Below are positions 44,195 to 53,268 of a DNA stretch of 64,000 nt, in pieces. The DNA comes from Streptomyces sp. RPT161. GTDB lineage: Bacteria > Actinomycetota > Actinomycetes > Streptomycetales > Streptomycetaceae. The number at the start of each line of letters is the position of its first letter. Position 1 is the first letter of the stretch. The position numbers were made by a program, and so were the translations under genes. Below the pieces are notes generated by a model that was given only the letters and a program-made list of their open reading frames with translations, was not told the DNA's origin and did no database searches. The stretch spans positions 124,001 through 188,000 of the forward strand of contig NZ_JAPZVN010000009.1 in NCBI RefSeq assembly GCF_027533845.1. The letters are read 5' to 3'.

Positions 44195-44329
44195 ATCCAG
44201 TGGGGCGCGCAGACGGCACCGTCCTGGCTCGCCGCCCACGAAGGCTCGTCCTCTGTCGCCCGAGGACGTCGATCACCAGATCGGCGGCCTCGGGCACAAC
44301 CCCAGACTGTGCATCAGATTCCGCACCAT

Positions 44330-44566
44330 CCCAGACGTTTCACCGTGCTCCACCCCCATGCCCGGCTGATCGTCCACGGCAGACGGCTTCTCGCCGACCG
44401 GGTCCGCGCTGGCAGGTCCATCGCCCACGTCGCCGAGGAAATGGGCAACTCCCGCATCACAGCCCACAAATGGGTCTGGCGCTGGCGAGCCGAAGGCGAT
44501 CCGGGGTTGCATGACCGCTCCAGTCGTCAGCGCGCAACCACACATCCACGGGATACCGACCCTTGA
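44330..44566 (+). pseudogene. IS481-type transposase N-terminal fragment
   Basis: The frame reads GRRLLADRVRAGRSIAHVAE then EMGNSRITAHKWVWRWRAEG and DPGLHDRSSRQR, the N-terminal helix-turn-helix of IS481/leucine-zipper transposases. It stops at 44566 without the DDE domain. No terminal repeats are visible. It marks a past insertion. Confidence 0.6.
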
Positions 44567-44682
44567 TCACTAGCCGACTTGCCACTCTATCGAGTGAAAA
44601 AGTGCTATTACACACTGAAGATCTTGAAAAAGGCTGATCCTGACGTCCGAGGCTCTACTCGTCAAAGAAGGGTGAGGCTCTT

Positions 44683-45012
44683 ATGAATGCCTTCAGGAGC
44701 GCAGGCCGACTCGCCCTGGCCGCCTGCGCCGCGCTCGCGCTGGTGACCGGGGTCTCCGCCGAAGGCCACGCCGCCACCGGCAATTTCACCTACACCGACA
44801 CTGACGGAGTGCCGCACACCTGGGCCGACCCGCCGAACGGTGAGTGCATCAGCTTCGGCCTGCCCGCGGTCAGCGCGGACAACGAAACGAACGCCACGGC
44901 GACCGTCTACGAGAACACCGACTGCAGCGGCGCCGTCCTGGACCGAGTTCCACCGAAGTCAGACAGGATCTGGGGGAGGTACCCCAACGCAGTGCGATTC
45001 AATTTCCTCTGA
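44683..45012 (+). CDS. Small secreted protein of unknown function (109 aa)
   Basis: A 109-residue exported protein. Residues 1-31 form a signal peptide (AACAALALVTGVSAEGHAAT). The mature part is about 78 residues with two cysteines (C57 in GECISFGL, C85 in NTDCSGAVL) that could form a disulfide. It has a beta-rich pattern ending SDRIWGRYPNAVRFNFL. The ATG has AAGGGTGAG 8 bases upstream. The upstream 110 bases are unusually AT-rich. The family is not recognised. It lies next to a transposase scrap. Confidence 0.7.
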   Translation: MNAFRSAGRLALAACAALALVTGVSAEGHAATGNFTYTDTDGVPHTWADPPNGECISFGLPAVSADNETNATATVYENTDCSGAVLDRVPPKSDRIWGRYPNAVRFNFL

Positions 45013-45289
45013 TGCCCGAAGCGGGCAGGCCGTATCTGCACGCTGCTCGGCATCGGATCGTCCCGCGCCCTGACGGTCGCCGTCTCACCACACGCGCCTC
45101 CCACTCGGCGGTTGCCTGTCCGGGCGGCTTCCAGTCAAGGAACAACTCCTTCTGGTCACCGCGGCCTGTGCCAAAGTCCTGCCGGATAGCGTCGGGGTTG
45201 CATGGGGGCTCGTCGTCCCCGTGAGGCGATCCGCTCGGCAGGGCGCCAAGGCGCGGGTCGCGTCGCCCGCATCCGGCCCTGGGAGCCGC

Positions 45290-46843
45290 ATGTCCGAGAC
45301 CATCACCATCGTCGAGACCGCCTACGGCCCGGTGTCCGGCATCGTCGAAAGCGGGATCGCCCGCTTCCTCGGCATCCCGTACGCCGCCGCGCCGCAGGGC
45401 GTCCAGCGGTTCGCGGCACCTGAGCCGCCCGCGCGGTGGACCGGTGTGCGGGCGGCTCACGAGTTCGGCGCCACCGCGCCGCAGTTGCCTGTGCGGGGCA
45501 AGCTGGGCGAACTCATCCGCAACCCTGTGGTCGAGGGCGACGAGCACCTGAACCTGAACGTGTGGACCCCCACCCCCGGTGGGACACGATCCCTGCCGGT
45601 TCTGGTGTGGATCCACGGCGGTGGCTTCATCACCGGCTCCAGCGCCGTGACCGCCTTCGACGGTGCCACGTTCGCCCGCGACGGCGTGGTGTGCGTGTCC
45701 GTCAACTACCGGCTCGGCGTGGAGGGTTTCGCCTACGTCGAGGACGCGCCCGCCCAGGCCAACCGCGGCCTGCTGGACCAGATCGCCGCCCTGGAATGGG
45801 TCCGGGACAACATCGAACGGTTCGGCGGGGACCCGGACGACGTCACCGTCGCGGGCGAGTCCGCCGGTGCGATGAGCGTGCTCACGCTGCTCTCCCTGGA
45901 CCTCGGCCTGTTCCACAAGGCCATCGTGGAAAGCGGCTCCGCCCACATCGTCCAGACCCGCCAGGACGCCGCGCTGGTCACCGCCGAGGTCGCCGAACGC
46001 CTGCGCGTCGATTCCACCGCGCACGCCCTGGCCGACGTGCCGGTGCGTGAACTCCTCCTCGCCCAGCAAGCCGTCTGCGACGACGTCGCCACCACGGTCA
46101 ACGCGCGGCGCTTCGGGGTGTCCACCATCGCCGCCTGCGGTCTGGCCTTCATGCCCGTCATCGACGACACCCTTCTGCACCGCGCGCCGATCGACGCGAC
46201 GGCAGAGGGCGCCGGGCACGGCATCCCCCTCCTCATGGGCACCGCCACCGAGGAGTTCCGGCTCTTCCTGGCGCCCACCCCGCTGGCTGCCCGGCCCGAG
46301 GAGAGGCCCTTCCGCGACAGCCTGCGGGCGTACGGCGTACCGGCCGACTTCTACGACCGCTACGCCGAGACCAACGCCCCGCCGTACGTGCGCGACAGTC
46401 CGCTGGACATCGCCTGCGCGGTACTCACCGACCGGGTCTTCCGCATCCCCTCGATCCGAGTCGCCGAAGCCCGCGCCCAAGCCCCCGCCCCCACCCATCT
46501 CTTCGAGTTCGGATGGCGCACCGACAGCGCGCCCAACGCCCCCGGTGTCGAGTTCGGTGCCTGCCACAGCCTGCCGCTGCCGTTCGCCTGGGACACCCTC
46601 GACAACCCCGACAGCCGGGAGTTCACCGGCCTCAACCCGCCACGGGAACTCGCCGACGCACTGCACAGCCGCTGGGTGGAGTTCGCGCGGGCGGGCGAGC
46701 TGAGCGGATGGGCACCGTACGACACCAGCCAACGCCCCGTCATGGTCTTCCACCGGAACGGCCAACCAGGCAACGAGGTCGTGCGGGACCCGCACGGCAA
46801 CGAGCGCGAACTGTGGAAGGACCACCTCAACCCCCGACAGTGA
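45290..46843 (+). CDS. Type-B carboxylesterase
   Basis: A 517-residue alpha/beta hydrolase. The N-terminus TAYGPVSGIVESGIARFLGI then PYAAAP is the carboxylesterase signature. HGGG at 109-112 is the oxyanion hole, GESAG gives S191, the acidic partner is probably in GTATEEFRLF, and FGACHSLPLPF supplies His. ATG 45290 has GGGAG 4 bases upstream. There is no signal peptide, so the enzyme is cytoplasmic. It is a single gene. Substrate is unknown; p-nitrobenzyl esterase-like. Confidence 0.9.
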   Translation: MSETITIVETAYGPVSGIVESGIARFLGIPYAAAPQGVQRFAAPEPPARWTGVRAAHEFGATAPQLPVRGKLGELIRNPVVEGDEHLNLNVWTPTPGGTRSLPVLVWIHGGGFITGSSAVTAFDGATFARDGVVCVSVNYRLGVEGFAYVEDAPAQANRGLLDQIAALEWVRDNIERFGGDPDDVTVAGESAGAMSVLTLLSLDLGLFHKAIVESGSAHIVQTRQDAALVTAEVAERLRVDSTAHALADVPVRELLLAQQAVCDDVATTVNARRFGVSTIAACGLAFMPVIDDTLLHRAPIDATAEGAGHGIPLLMGTATEEFRLFLAPTPLAARPEERPFRDSLRAYGVPADFYDRYAETNAPPYVRDSPLDIACAVLTDRVFRIPSIRVAEARAQAPAPTHLFEFGWRTDSAPNAPGVEFGACHSLPLPFAWDTLDNPDSREFTGLNPPRELADALHSRWVEFARAGELSGWAPYDTSQRPVMVFHRNGQPGNEVVRDPHGNERELWKDHLNPRQ

Positions 46844-47016
46844 CGTGTCGGTGCGTCAGGCCGGTAGCCGGGGACTAACCACGCGCATTCCCGGCGGCAC
46901 CGTCTCATCCGCGTCCCCGACAAGCTCACGCGGGTCAACGTGATCGACGGCCAGGGGCGCCGACGGCAGGGTGTTCCTTTCGGGGAGGTTCCCCGGCGCC
47001 CGGATAAGGTTTGGCG

Positions 47017-47955
47017 ATGGAGATCTTCCATCTGCGCTACTTCGTGGCAGTCGCCGAGAACCTCAGTTTTTCCCGGGCCGCGCGTCAACTGCACATGGCC
47101 ACCTCGCCGTTGAGCCAGCGGGTACGGGATCTGGAGCGGGAACTCGACCAGCGGCTGTTCGACCGGGATTCGCACCATGTGGCGCTGACGCGCGCCGGTG
47201 CGGCACTGCTGCCGGTGGCGAAGGACATCCTGAGCCGGTTCGACGACATTCCCTGGCAACTGCGCCGAGCCCTGGGGCCCGAGCGGCGGGCGGCATATGT
47301 GGGCGTCGTACCGGCCCTGCACCCGAGGCTGCGGGAGCGGCTTGTGCAGCTCGAAGGGCGCTGTGCCGAGGATTTCGACGTCAAGCGCTGGCCCGGGAAC
47401 AGCGGGAACCTCCTGAGTGCGGTACAGCGCGGTGATCTGGCCATGGCGCTGCTCCATCTGCCCGTGCACGCCGAGGGAATCGAGGTGCTGGAGTTGCTGC
47501 GCGAGCCGCTGGGCGCGCTGCTGCCCGCCGCCGAATTCGGTTCGCGAAGCTCGGTGTCGTTGAGCGAACTCAGGGACCACACATATGTGACGTCGGCACC
47601 CGGGACGCTCCCGACGTATTTCGACCAGCTCAAGGTGCGCTTGAAAGCCGCGGGAATCCACAAGGAGACCACGCTCAACATCGGGGATTACGCCAGCGTA
47701 CGCGAGATCGTGGCGAACGGTTCGATATTCGCCATCACATTGCTCGGTTCCGGGAATTCCGGCGGCGGGAGCACGGAAGGCACTTCCAGGGGTTACGGGA
47801 ATGAAGCGAGTGTAGTGCTGCCGTTCCGGGACTTCTCGCCCGCCCTGCCGACCGGGCTGGTCTGGCGCCGGGACCGGGCCGAGCCGGAAGGCGACCTGCA
47901 CGGCCTGGTCAGCGAGGCCAAGGAGGTGTTCTCCCCTCCAGTAGATCCGTCCTGA
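47017..47955 (+). CDS. LysR-family transcriptional regulator
   Basis: A 312-residue regulator. MEIFHLRYFVAVAENLSFSR and QLHMATSPLSQRVRDLEREL form the wHTH. The ligand domain has GDLAMALLHLPVHAEGIEVL. ATG 47017 is preferred over TTG 47011. Codons near 47.7 kb are somewhat less GC-biased (GIHKETTLNIGDYASVREIV). It precedes the acyl-CoA operon on the same strand but is separated by a strong terminator, so it is a separate transcript that may regulate that operon. Confidence 0.9.
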   Translation: MEIFHLRYFVAVAENLSFSRAARQLHMATSPLSQRVRDLERELDQRLFDRDSHHVALTRAGAALLPVAKDILSRFDDIPWQLRRALGPERRAAYVGVVPALHPRLRERLVQLEGRCAEDFDVKRWPGNSGNLLSAVQRGDLAMALLHLPVHAEGIEVLELLREPLGALLPAAEFGSRSSVSLSELRDHTYVTSAPGTLPTYFDQLKVRLKAAGIHKETTLNIGDYASVREIVANGSIFAITLLGSGNSGGGSTEGTSRGYGNEASVVLPFRDFSPALPTGLVWRRDRAEPEGDLHGLVSEAKEVFSPPVDPS

Positions 47956-47987
47956 CCAGGGTGAACCCCGCGACCGTGCAAGGACGG

Positions 47988-48022
47988 AAAAACGGCGTGA
48001 CCGCTGCGGTCACGCCGTTTTT
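47988..48022. terminator. Strong intrinsic terminator
   Basis: The stem ACGGCGTGACCG and CGGTCACGCCGT with a CTG loop is flanked by A tract on the left and TTTTT on the right. It is placed 33 bases after the LysR stop and works on either strand. Confidence 0.9.
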
Positions 48023-48153
48023 CGCGTATTGGTGTCACTGATCGCTTGGGTCTCTCCACCGCACCGGACTAGCGTTTTCCTTAGAGCCGGGAATGCCCCC
48101 GAAGAGGGTGGCGCTTTTCCCCTTCCTGTCCCGTTTCCCGTACTGGAGTGGTG

Positions 48154-49443
48154 ATGGAATCCGCTGAAATGGCCGAGGTAGAACCGGCATGCTCCGCCGA
48201 TGCGGGCAGGCCGGCCGAAGCGGACGAGCGGGGCGGCCCGCTGGCCGGAGTGCGCGTCATCGACATGGCCACGGTGGTGATGGGGCCGTACGCGGCGCAG
48301 ATCCTCGGCGACCTCGGTGCCGACGTCATCAAGATCGAGTCACCGAACGACACCGTGCGGGTCGGCGCGCTGCACCGTACGCCCGGCATGACGCCGCTGA
48401 ACCTCAACGTCAACCGCAACAAGCGCAGCGTGACGCTCAACCTCAAGGACGACGCTGAGCGCGCCAAGGCGCTGGAGTTGATCGGCACCGCGGACATCCT
48501 GATCACCAACATGCGAATCGGCGCCCTGCGCCGCCTCGGCATGGACTACGACAGCCTCGCCGCGGCCAACCCCCAGCTGGTCTACGCCCACGCCCAGGGG
48601 TTCCGCCCGGACTCCGACCGGGCCCAACTGGCGGCGTACGACGAGACGGTGCAGGCCGCCTCCGGGCTGCTGGACCTGGCGCAGCGCGCGGGTGACGTGG
48701 GCGCACCGGTCGTGCTGCCCAGCATCTTCGCCGACAAGGTCGCCGCGCTGACGATCGTGTACGCGGCGCTGGCCGCGCTCGTCCACCAGCGCGCGACCGG
48801 CCAGGGGCAGCACGTCGAGGTGCCGATGGTGGACACCCTGCTGGCGTTCAACCTGGTCGAGCATCTGCAGGGCCGGACCTTCGAGCCTCCGATGGGCCCG
48901 ACCGGCTTCCCGCCGTCCATGAACAAGGGGCACCGGGCCCGCCCGACCAAGGACGGCCTGGCGATGGTCATTCCGTACAGCCCGAAGAACTTCCGCGATC
49001 TGTTCGCCGCGGCGGGACGCCCCGATCTGGCCGAAGACCCGCGCGTCAACGGCGAGTTCATCGACTCCGCGCGCGACGGCGAGGCGCTGTCCGAGCTGCT
49101 GGAGACGGTGACGCCAGAGCTGACCTCGGCGCAGTGGACGGAGGTGTGCACCAAGCACAGCATTCCCGTCGGTCCAGTGCTGCGGCTCGAAGAGGCCACC
49201 GAGGACCCGTACGTGCGGGGAGGCCATCTGCTGGATGTCGCCGAACACCCCAGTGAGGGCGCCTACCGGGTGATCGGCATACCGCTGGCCTTCTCCGCCA
49301 CCCCGGCGTCGGTGCGTCGGCACGCGCCGCTGGCCGGCCAGCACACCGAGGAAGTGCTCGGCGAACTCGCCGGTACGCGAGGCACCAACCCCCGTAAGAC
49401 GAAGGCCAATCAGACCGCTGAGTTCGATGAGGAGAACCGATGA
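48154..49443 (+). CDS. CaiB/BaiF-type class III CoA-transferase
   Basis: A 429-residue CoA-transferase. GVRVIDMATVVMGPYAAQIL then GDLGADVIKIE is the family start; D163 in AAYDETVQAASGL aligns with the catalytic Asp that forms acyl anhydride and CoA-thioester intermediates. ATG 48154 has GGAG 5 bases upstream; GTG 48148 is an alternative. The first 28 residues are an acidic extension. It is the first gene of a five-gene operon and overlaps the crotonase by ATGA. It probably activates the pathway acid to its CoA ester. Confidence 0.92.
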   Translation: MESAEMAEVEPACSADAGRPAEADERGGPLAGVRVIDMATVVMGPYAAQILGDLGADVIKIESPNDTVRVGALHRTPGMTPLNLNVNRNKRSVTLNLKDDAERAKALELIGTADILITNMRIGALRRLGMDYDSLAAANPQLVYAHAQGFRPDSDRAQLAAYDETVQAASGLLDLAQRAGDVGAPVVLPSIFADKVAALTIVYAALAALVHQRATGQGQHVEVPMVDTLLAFNLVEHLQGRTFEPPMGPTGFPPSMNKGHRARPTKDGLAMVIPYSPKNFRDLFAAAGRPDLAEDPRVNGEFIDSARDGEALSELLETVTPELTSAQWTEVCTKHSIPVGPVLRLEEATEDPYVRGGHLLDVAEHPSEGAYRVIGIPLAFSATPASVRRHAPLAGQHTEEVLGELAGTRGTNPRKTKANQTAEFDEENR

Positions 49444-50264
49444 GCGGCAGCATTCCCACGCCCACGACCCGCACACCCGAAACCCCCGCGACCACGCCAG
49501 CGGCCCCCGTCGTCGGAACACGCGACGTCGGCGGTGTCCTCGTCATCACGATCAACCGGCCGCGGGCCCGCAACGCCGTCAACGCCGAGGTCGCCCAGGG
49601 CATCGCCGCCGCCGTCGACCGCCTGGAGTCCGACCCCGGCCTGCGGGTGGGCGTTCTCACCGGCGCGGACGGCACCTTCAGCGCGGGTATGGACCTCAAG
49701 GCCGCTGCCCGCGGCGAACAGGTGAACATCCCCGGCAAGGGCTTCGCCGGGCTCGCCGAGGCCCGTACGGCCAAGCCGCTGATCGCGGCCGTCGAGGGAT
49801 ACGCCCTGGGCGGAGGCTTCGAACTGGCCCTGGCCTGCGACCTGGTGGTGGCCGCCGAGGGGGCCCGCTTCGCTCTCCCGGAGGTCAAGCGCGGGCTGAT
49901 CGCCGGTGGCGGCGGAGTGGTACGGCTCCCCAGGCGCATCCCCTACCACCTGGCGATGGAGCTGCTGCTGACCGGCCGCACGGTCACCGCCGAACGCGCC
50001 CGCGAACTCGGCCTCGTGAACCGCCTCACCCCCGACGGCGAGGCGCTGTCCGCCGCCCTGGAACTCGCCGAGGAGATCGCGGCCAACGCGCCGCTGGCTC
50101 TGGCCGCGGTGAAGAGGACCGTCCAACTCGCCGACGGCGTACCGGAGTCGGAGGCGTTCACCGAGCAGGCCGCCGAGGTCGGCGCGCTGCTGCGCTCGGC
50201 CGACTTCACCGAAGGGGTACGCGCCTTCAGTGAGAAGCGCGCGCCTGAGTGGAGCGGGCGATGA
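49440..50264 (+). CDS. Enoyl-CoA hydratase/isomerase (crotonase)
   Basis: A 274-residue crotonase. Oxyanion-hole segments GTFSAGMDLKA and VEGYALGGGFELALACD are present, with E128 in GGGFELA and E148 in FALPEVKRGL aligning with the two catalytic glutamates of hydratases, so hydration/dehydration of a CoA ester is likely. The first 25 residues are a Thr/Pro-rich extension. It overlaps its neighbours on both sides (ATGA at 49440 and at 50261). Confidence 0.93.
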   Translation: MSGSIPTPTTRTPETPATTPAAPVVGTRDVGGVLVITINRPRARNAVNAEVAQGIAAAVDRLESDPGLRVGVLTGADGTFSAGMDLKAAARGEQVNIPGKGFAGLAEARTAKPLIAAVEGYALGGGFELALACDLVVAAEGARFALPEVKRGLIAGGGGVVRLPRRIPYHLAMELLLTGRTVTAERARELGLVNRLTPDGEALSAALELAEEIAANAPLALAAVKRTVQLADGVPESEAFTEQAAEVGALLRSADFTEGVRAFSEKRAPEWSGR

Positions 50265-51034
50265 AGCACGCACCCGCACCTCGACTGGGCCGGGCACATC
50301 TTGTGCGTGCCCTCAACACCCCCCTCACGGCGCCCGCGTACGCCCCCGCCACAGCCCGTTTCACCGACCGCGAGTACCTCAACATCGTCTATCGCACCGA
50401 CCCCGACGCACTGCGAGCAGTGGTGCCCGAGCCGCTGCGCGTCGACGAGCCGCTGGTGCGGTTCGAGGTGATGAAGATGGCGGACGTCACGGCATACGGC
50501 CCGTATGTCGAGGCCGGACAGGCGATCCCGGTGCTTTACGGGGACGAGCGCGGCGAGTATCTGCACGCGATGTACCTGGACAGTTTCGCCGCCACCGCCG
50601 CTGGCCGCGAGGTGAGCGCCTATCCGAAGGCGATGGGCGCACCCGCCCTGTACGCCGAGCACGCCGCGCTGGTCGGGACGCTGGACTACGGGAGCGTGCG
50701 GGTCGCCACCGCGACGATGGGCTACAAGCACCATCCGCTCGACCCGGGGCTCGCCCGCGAGCAGATCGCGGTACCCACCTACATGCTCAAGATCGTTCCC
50801 GGCTACGACGGCACTCCACGGGTCTGCGAGCTCGTCCGCACCCAGATCACCGATCTCGTGGTCAAGGAGGCCCACACCGGGCCCGCGCGGCTGCAGTTGT
50901 TCGAGCACGTACTGGCGCCGCTGGCGGATCTGCCGGTGCGCGAGATCGTCTCGGCCAGCCACATCGTCACGGATCTCACGCTGGACAGGGCCGTTCCCGT
51001 CCACGACTACCTGACCGAGGAGGATCCCTCGTGA
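50261..51034 (+). CDS. Acetoacetate decarboxylase-like protein
   Basis: A 257-residue protein of the ADC family. R45 region DREYLNIVYRTDPDALRAVV and the segment GEYLHAMYLDSFA precede REVSAYPKAMGAPAL, where K123 aligns with the Schiff-base lysine. The Lys-Lys pair of true acetoacetate decarboxylase (FPKK) is not kept: the second position is Ala124, which may alter the lysine pKa or the reaction. ATG 50261 overlaps the crotonase stop, and the dehydrogenase GTG overlaps this stop. It would decarboxylate, or act by Schiff base on, a beta-keto acid formed in the pathway. Confidence 0.88.
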   Translation: MKHAPAPRLGRAHLVRALNTPLTAPAYAPATARFTDREYLNIVYRTDPDALRAVVPEPLRVDEPLVRFEVMKMADVTAYGPYVEAGQAIPVLYGDERGEYLHAMYLDSFAATAAGREVSAYPKAMGAPALYAEHAALVGTLDYGSVRVATATMGYKHHPLDPGLAREQIAVPTYMLKIVPGYDGTPRVCELVRTQITDLVVKEAHTGPARLQLFEHVLAPLADLPVREIVSASHIVTDLTLDRAVPVHDYLTEEDPS

Positions 51035-52002
51035 CACCCCGTGCCCTGACACCCCGACCGCCCACGGCCCCGACGTCGGTCGCCGTCGTCGGCGCCGGCA
51101 CCATCGGCCTGGCATGGGCCGCGCTGTTCGCCGCCCACGGAATCGAGGTGGCCGTCACCGACCCGCGCGACGACCTGGACCAGGCCGTCGACGAGGCGAT
51201 GCCGATGCTCGCCGCCGGACTGCCCGGCAGCGAAGCAGCGGTCCTGCGCGACCGCATCCGCACCACCCACGACCTGGCCGAGGCCGTGGACGACGCACGG
51301 CTCGTGCAGGAAAACGGCCCGGAGAACCTTCAGTTCAAACAGCGGCTGTTCGCCGACATCGCCCGCCATGCCCCGGCCGACGCGGTACTGGCCACCTCCA
51401 GCTCCGGCATCGTAGCCTCCCTGATCGCCGCGCAGCTGCCGGACGAGGTCGCCGCGCGACTGCTGGTCGCGCACCCCTTCAATCCCCCGCACATCGTCCC
51501 GCTCGTGGAGATCGTTCCGGGCGAGCGCACCGCGGAGGAGGTCATCGAGACGGCCATCGCCTTCTACCAGGCGCTGGGCAGGACGCCGGTACGGCTGCAC
51601 AAGGAGGTCCCCGGGTTCGCGGCCAACCGGTTGCAGGGCGCGGTGCTCCAGGAGGCGATCCATCTCGTCCTCAGCGGTGTGGTCGAGGCCAGGGAGCTCG
51701 ACACGGTGATGAAGGCGTCGCTGGGCGGCCGATATGCCGCCATCGGTCCCTTCGAGAGCTTTCACCTCGGCGGCGGCCCCGGCGGCATCCGGCACATGAT
51801 GCGGCACCTGGGTCCCGGCCTCGCCGAGAGCTGGCAGAGCCTCGGCCATCCGGTGCTGGACGCCGATGGCATCGCCACGCTGGTCGCCCAGACCGAGGCC
51901 GCGTACGGGAAGGGCCCTGAGGCGTACCAGAAGCGCGCCATGCTCCGCGACCGCAAACAGCTCGCCTTGAACGCCGCGCTGCGCCGGGCCGAACAGGCCT
52001 GA
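51031..52002 (+). CDS. 3-hydroxyacyl-CoA dehydrogenase-family protein (L-carnitine dehydrogenase-like)
   Basis: A 323-residue NAD-dependent dehydrogenase. VAVVGAGTIGLAWAALFAAH gives GAGTIG at 21-26, and D45 favours NAD. ENGPENLQFKQ and AHPFNPPHIVPLVEIV supply the catalytic H149/E161 dyad. The C-domain has VPGFAANRLQGAVLQEAIHL. The wording is closest to the carnitine or short-chain hydroxyacyl dehydrogenase branch. It starts with GTG overlapping the ADC-like stop, with GAGGAGG upstream. It would oxidise a 3-hydroxy acid or acyl-CoA to the 3-keto form. Confidence 0.9.
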   Translation: MTPRALTPRPPTAPTSVAVVGAGTIGLAWAALFAAHGIEVAVTDPRDDLDQAVDEAMPMLAAGLPGSEAAVLRDRIRTTHDLAEAVDDARLVQENGPENLQFKQRLFADIARHAPADAVLATSSSGIVASLIAAQLPDEVAARLLVAHPFNPPHIVPLVEIVPGERTAEEVIETAIAFYQALGRTPVRLHKEVPGFAANRLQGAVLQEAIHLVLSGVVEARELDTVMKASLGGRYAAIGPFESFHLGGGPGGIRHMMRHLGPGLAESWQSLGHPVLDADGIATLVAQTEAAYGKGPEAYQKRAMLRDRKQLALNAALRRAEQA

Positions 52003-52062
52003 GCCCCCTCCCCCGCGTTCAGGGCACAAGAACCTTCGATACCCAGCCCACAGGAGTCAGCC

Positions 52063-53247
52063 ATGCCCAAGCCGGCCAACCCCACGCCCGATTTCTTCGG
52101 CTACGCCGAACTGCTCAGCGATGCCGAGCGGGCCGAACTGGCCACCATCCGCGACTACTTGGAAAACGAGGTCAAGCCACTGGCCAACGCCGCCTGGGAC
52201 CGGGCGGAGTTCCCCTTCGCGGTGATCGAGAAGATGGCCAAGCTCCAACTGGCCGGATACTCCTACCCCGAATACGGCGACGGCCGCCACCGCAGCGAAC
52301 TGTTCTCGGGCTTCCTCAGCCTCGAACTCAATCGCGTCGACCCGTCGTTGGGGGTGTTCTCCGGAGTCCACACCGGCCTGGCCATGGGCAGCATCCATGG
52401 AGGCGGCAGCCAGGAGCAGCGCGACCGCTGGCTGCCGGACATGGCCGCGATGAGGAAGATCGGCGCCTTCGCCCTGACCGAGCCCGAGGGCGGCTCCGAC
52501 GTCGCGGGCGGAATGCGCACCACCGCCCGGCGCGAGGGCGACACATGGATCCTCAACGGCGCCAAGCGGTGGATCGGCAACGGCACCTTCGCGGATCTCG
52601 TCGTGGTCTGGGCGCGCGATACGGCCGATGACAACGTCAAGGGTTTCGTGGTGGAGAAGGGCACTCCCGGGTTCACCACCACGAAGATCGAAGGCAAGAT
52701 CGCGCTGCGGACCGTGCAGAACGCCGACATCGCCCTCAACGAGGTGCGTGTCCCCGATGCCAACCGCCTGCAGCGGGTCGACAGCTTCCGCGACACCGCC
52801 GCCATCCTGGCGCGCACGCGGGGCGGGGTCGCCTGGCAGGCGCTGGCGGTCGCGGTACGCGCCTACGAGCTCGCCCGTGAATACGCCGTCACCCGGGTGC
52901 AGTTCGGCAAGCCCATCGGCGCCTTCCAGCTGATCCAGGACCTGCTGGTGAAGATGCTCGGCAACGTCACCGCCATGTTCGGCATGGTGGTCCGCCTCCA
53001 CCAGTTGTCGGCCGCGGGCCGCGGCAGCGCCGAACAGGCCGCTCTGGCCAAGGCGTTCACCACCACCCGGATGCGCGAGTGCGTCGCCTGGGCCCGCGAA
53101 CTCTTCGGCGGAAACGGCATCGTGCTCGAATACGAGATCGCCAAGTTCTTCGCGGACGCCGAGGCCGTCTACTCCTTCGAGGGCACGCGTGAGATGAACA
53201 CCCTCATCGTCGGCAAGTCCATCACCGGCCACAGCGCCTTCGCGTGA
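52063..53247 (+). CDS. Acyl-CoA dehydrogenase (glutaryl-CoA dehydrogenase-like)
   Basis: A 394-residue flavoenzyme. ALTEPEGGSDVAGG and WILNGAKRWIGNG are FAD/substrate motifs; RVQFGKPIGAFQLIQDLLVK is the ACAD signature. AVYSFEGTREMNTLIVGK places the catalytic base at E373, as in glutaryl- and isobutyryl-like members. It starts 60 bases after the hydroxyacyl dehydrogenase and ends the operon. It would introduce the alpha,beta double bond, hydrated by the crotonase. The electron acceptor, probably ETF, is encoded elsewhere. Confidence 0.92.
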   Translation: MPKPANPTPDFFGYAELLSDAERAELATIRDYLENEVKPLANAAWDRAEFPFAVIEKMAKLQLAGYSYPEYGDGRHRSELFSGFLSLELNRVDPSLGVFSGVHTGLAMGSIHGGGSQEQRDRWLPDMAAMRKIGAFALTEPEGGSDVAGGMRTTARREGDTWILNGAKRWIGNGTFADLVVVWARDTADDNVKGFVVEKGTPGFTTTKIEGKIALRTVQNADIALNEVRVPDANRLQRVDSFRDTAAILARTRGGVAWQALAVAVRAYELAREYAVTRVQFGKPIGAFQLIQDLLVKMLGNVTAMFGMVVRLHQLSAAGRGSAEQAALAKAFTTTRMRECVAWARELFGGNGIVLEYEIAKFFADAEAVYSFEGTREMNTLIVGKSITGHSAFA

Positions 53248-53268
53248 CGAGCGCTCCCCGCTGGCGGG

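Noticed and set aside
44999-46825. 608-aa open frame opposite the carboxylesterase
   Set aside because: Mirror of a well-supported type-B carboxylesterase; composition rich in Gly/Val/Arg/Glu without motifs.
46360-47901. 513-aa minus-strand open frame spanning the esterase end and LysR gene
   Set aside because: Overlaps two well-supported genes and has no recognisable domain.
50230-52002. 590-aa frame that would extend the hydroxyacyl dehydrogenase upstream
   Set aside because: The upstream part overlaps the ADC-like gene in another frame; GTG 51031 has its own ribosome binding site and GTGA coupling.
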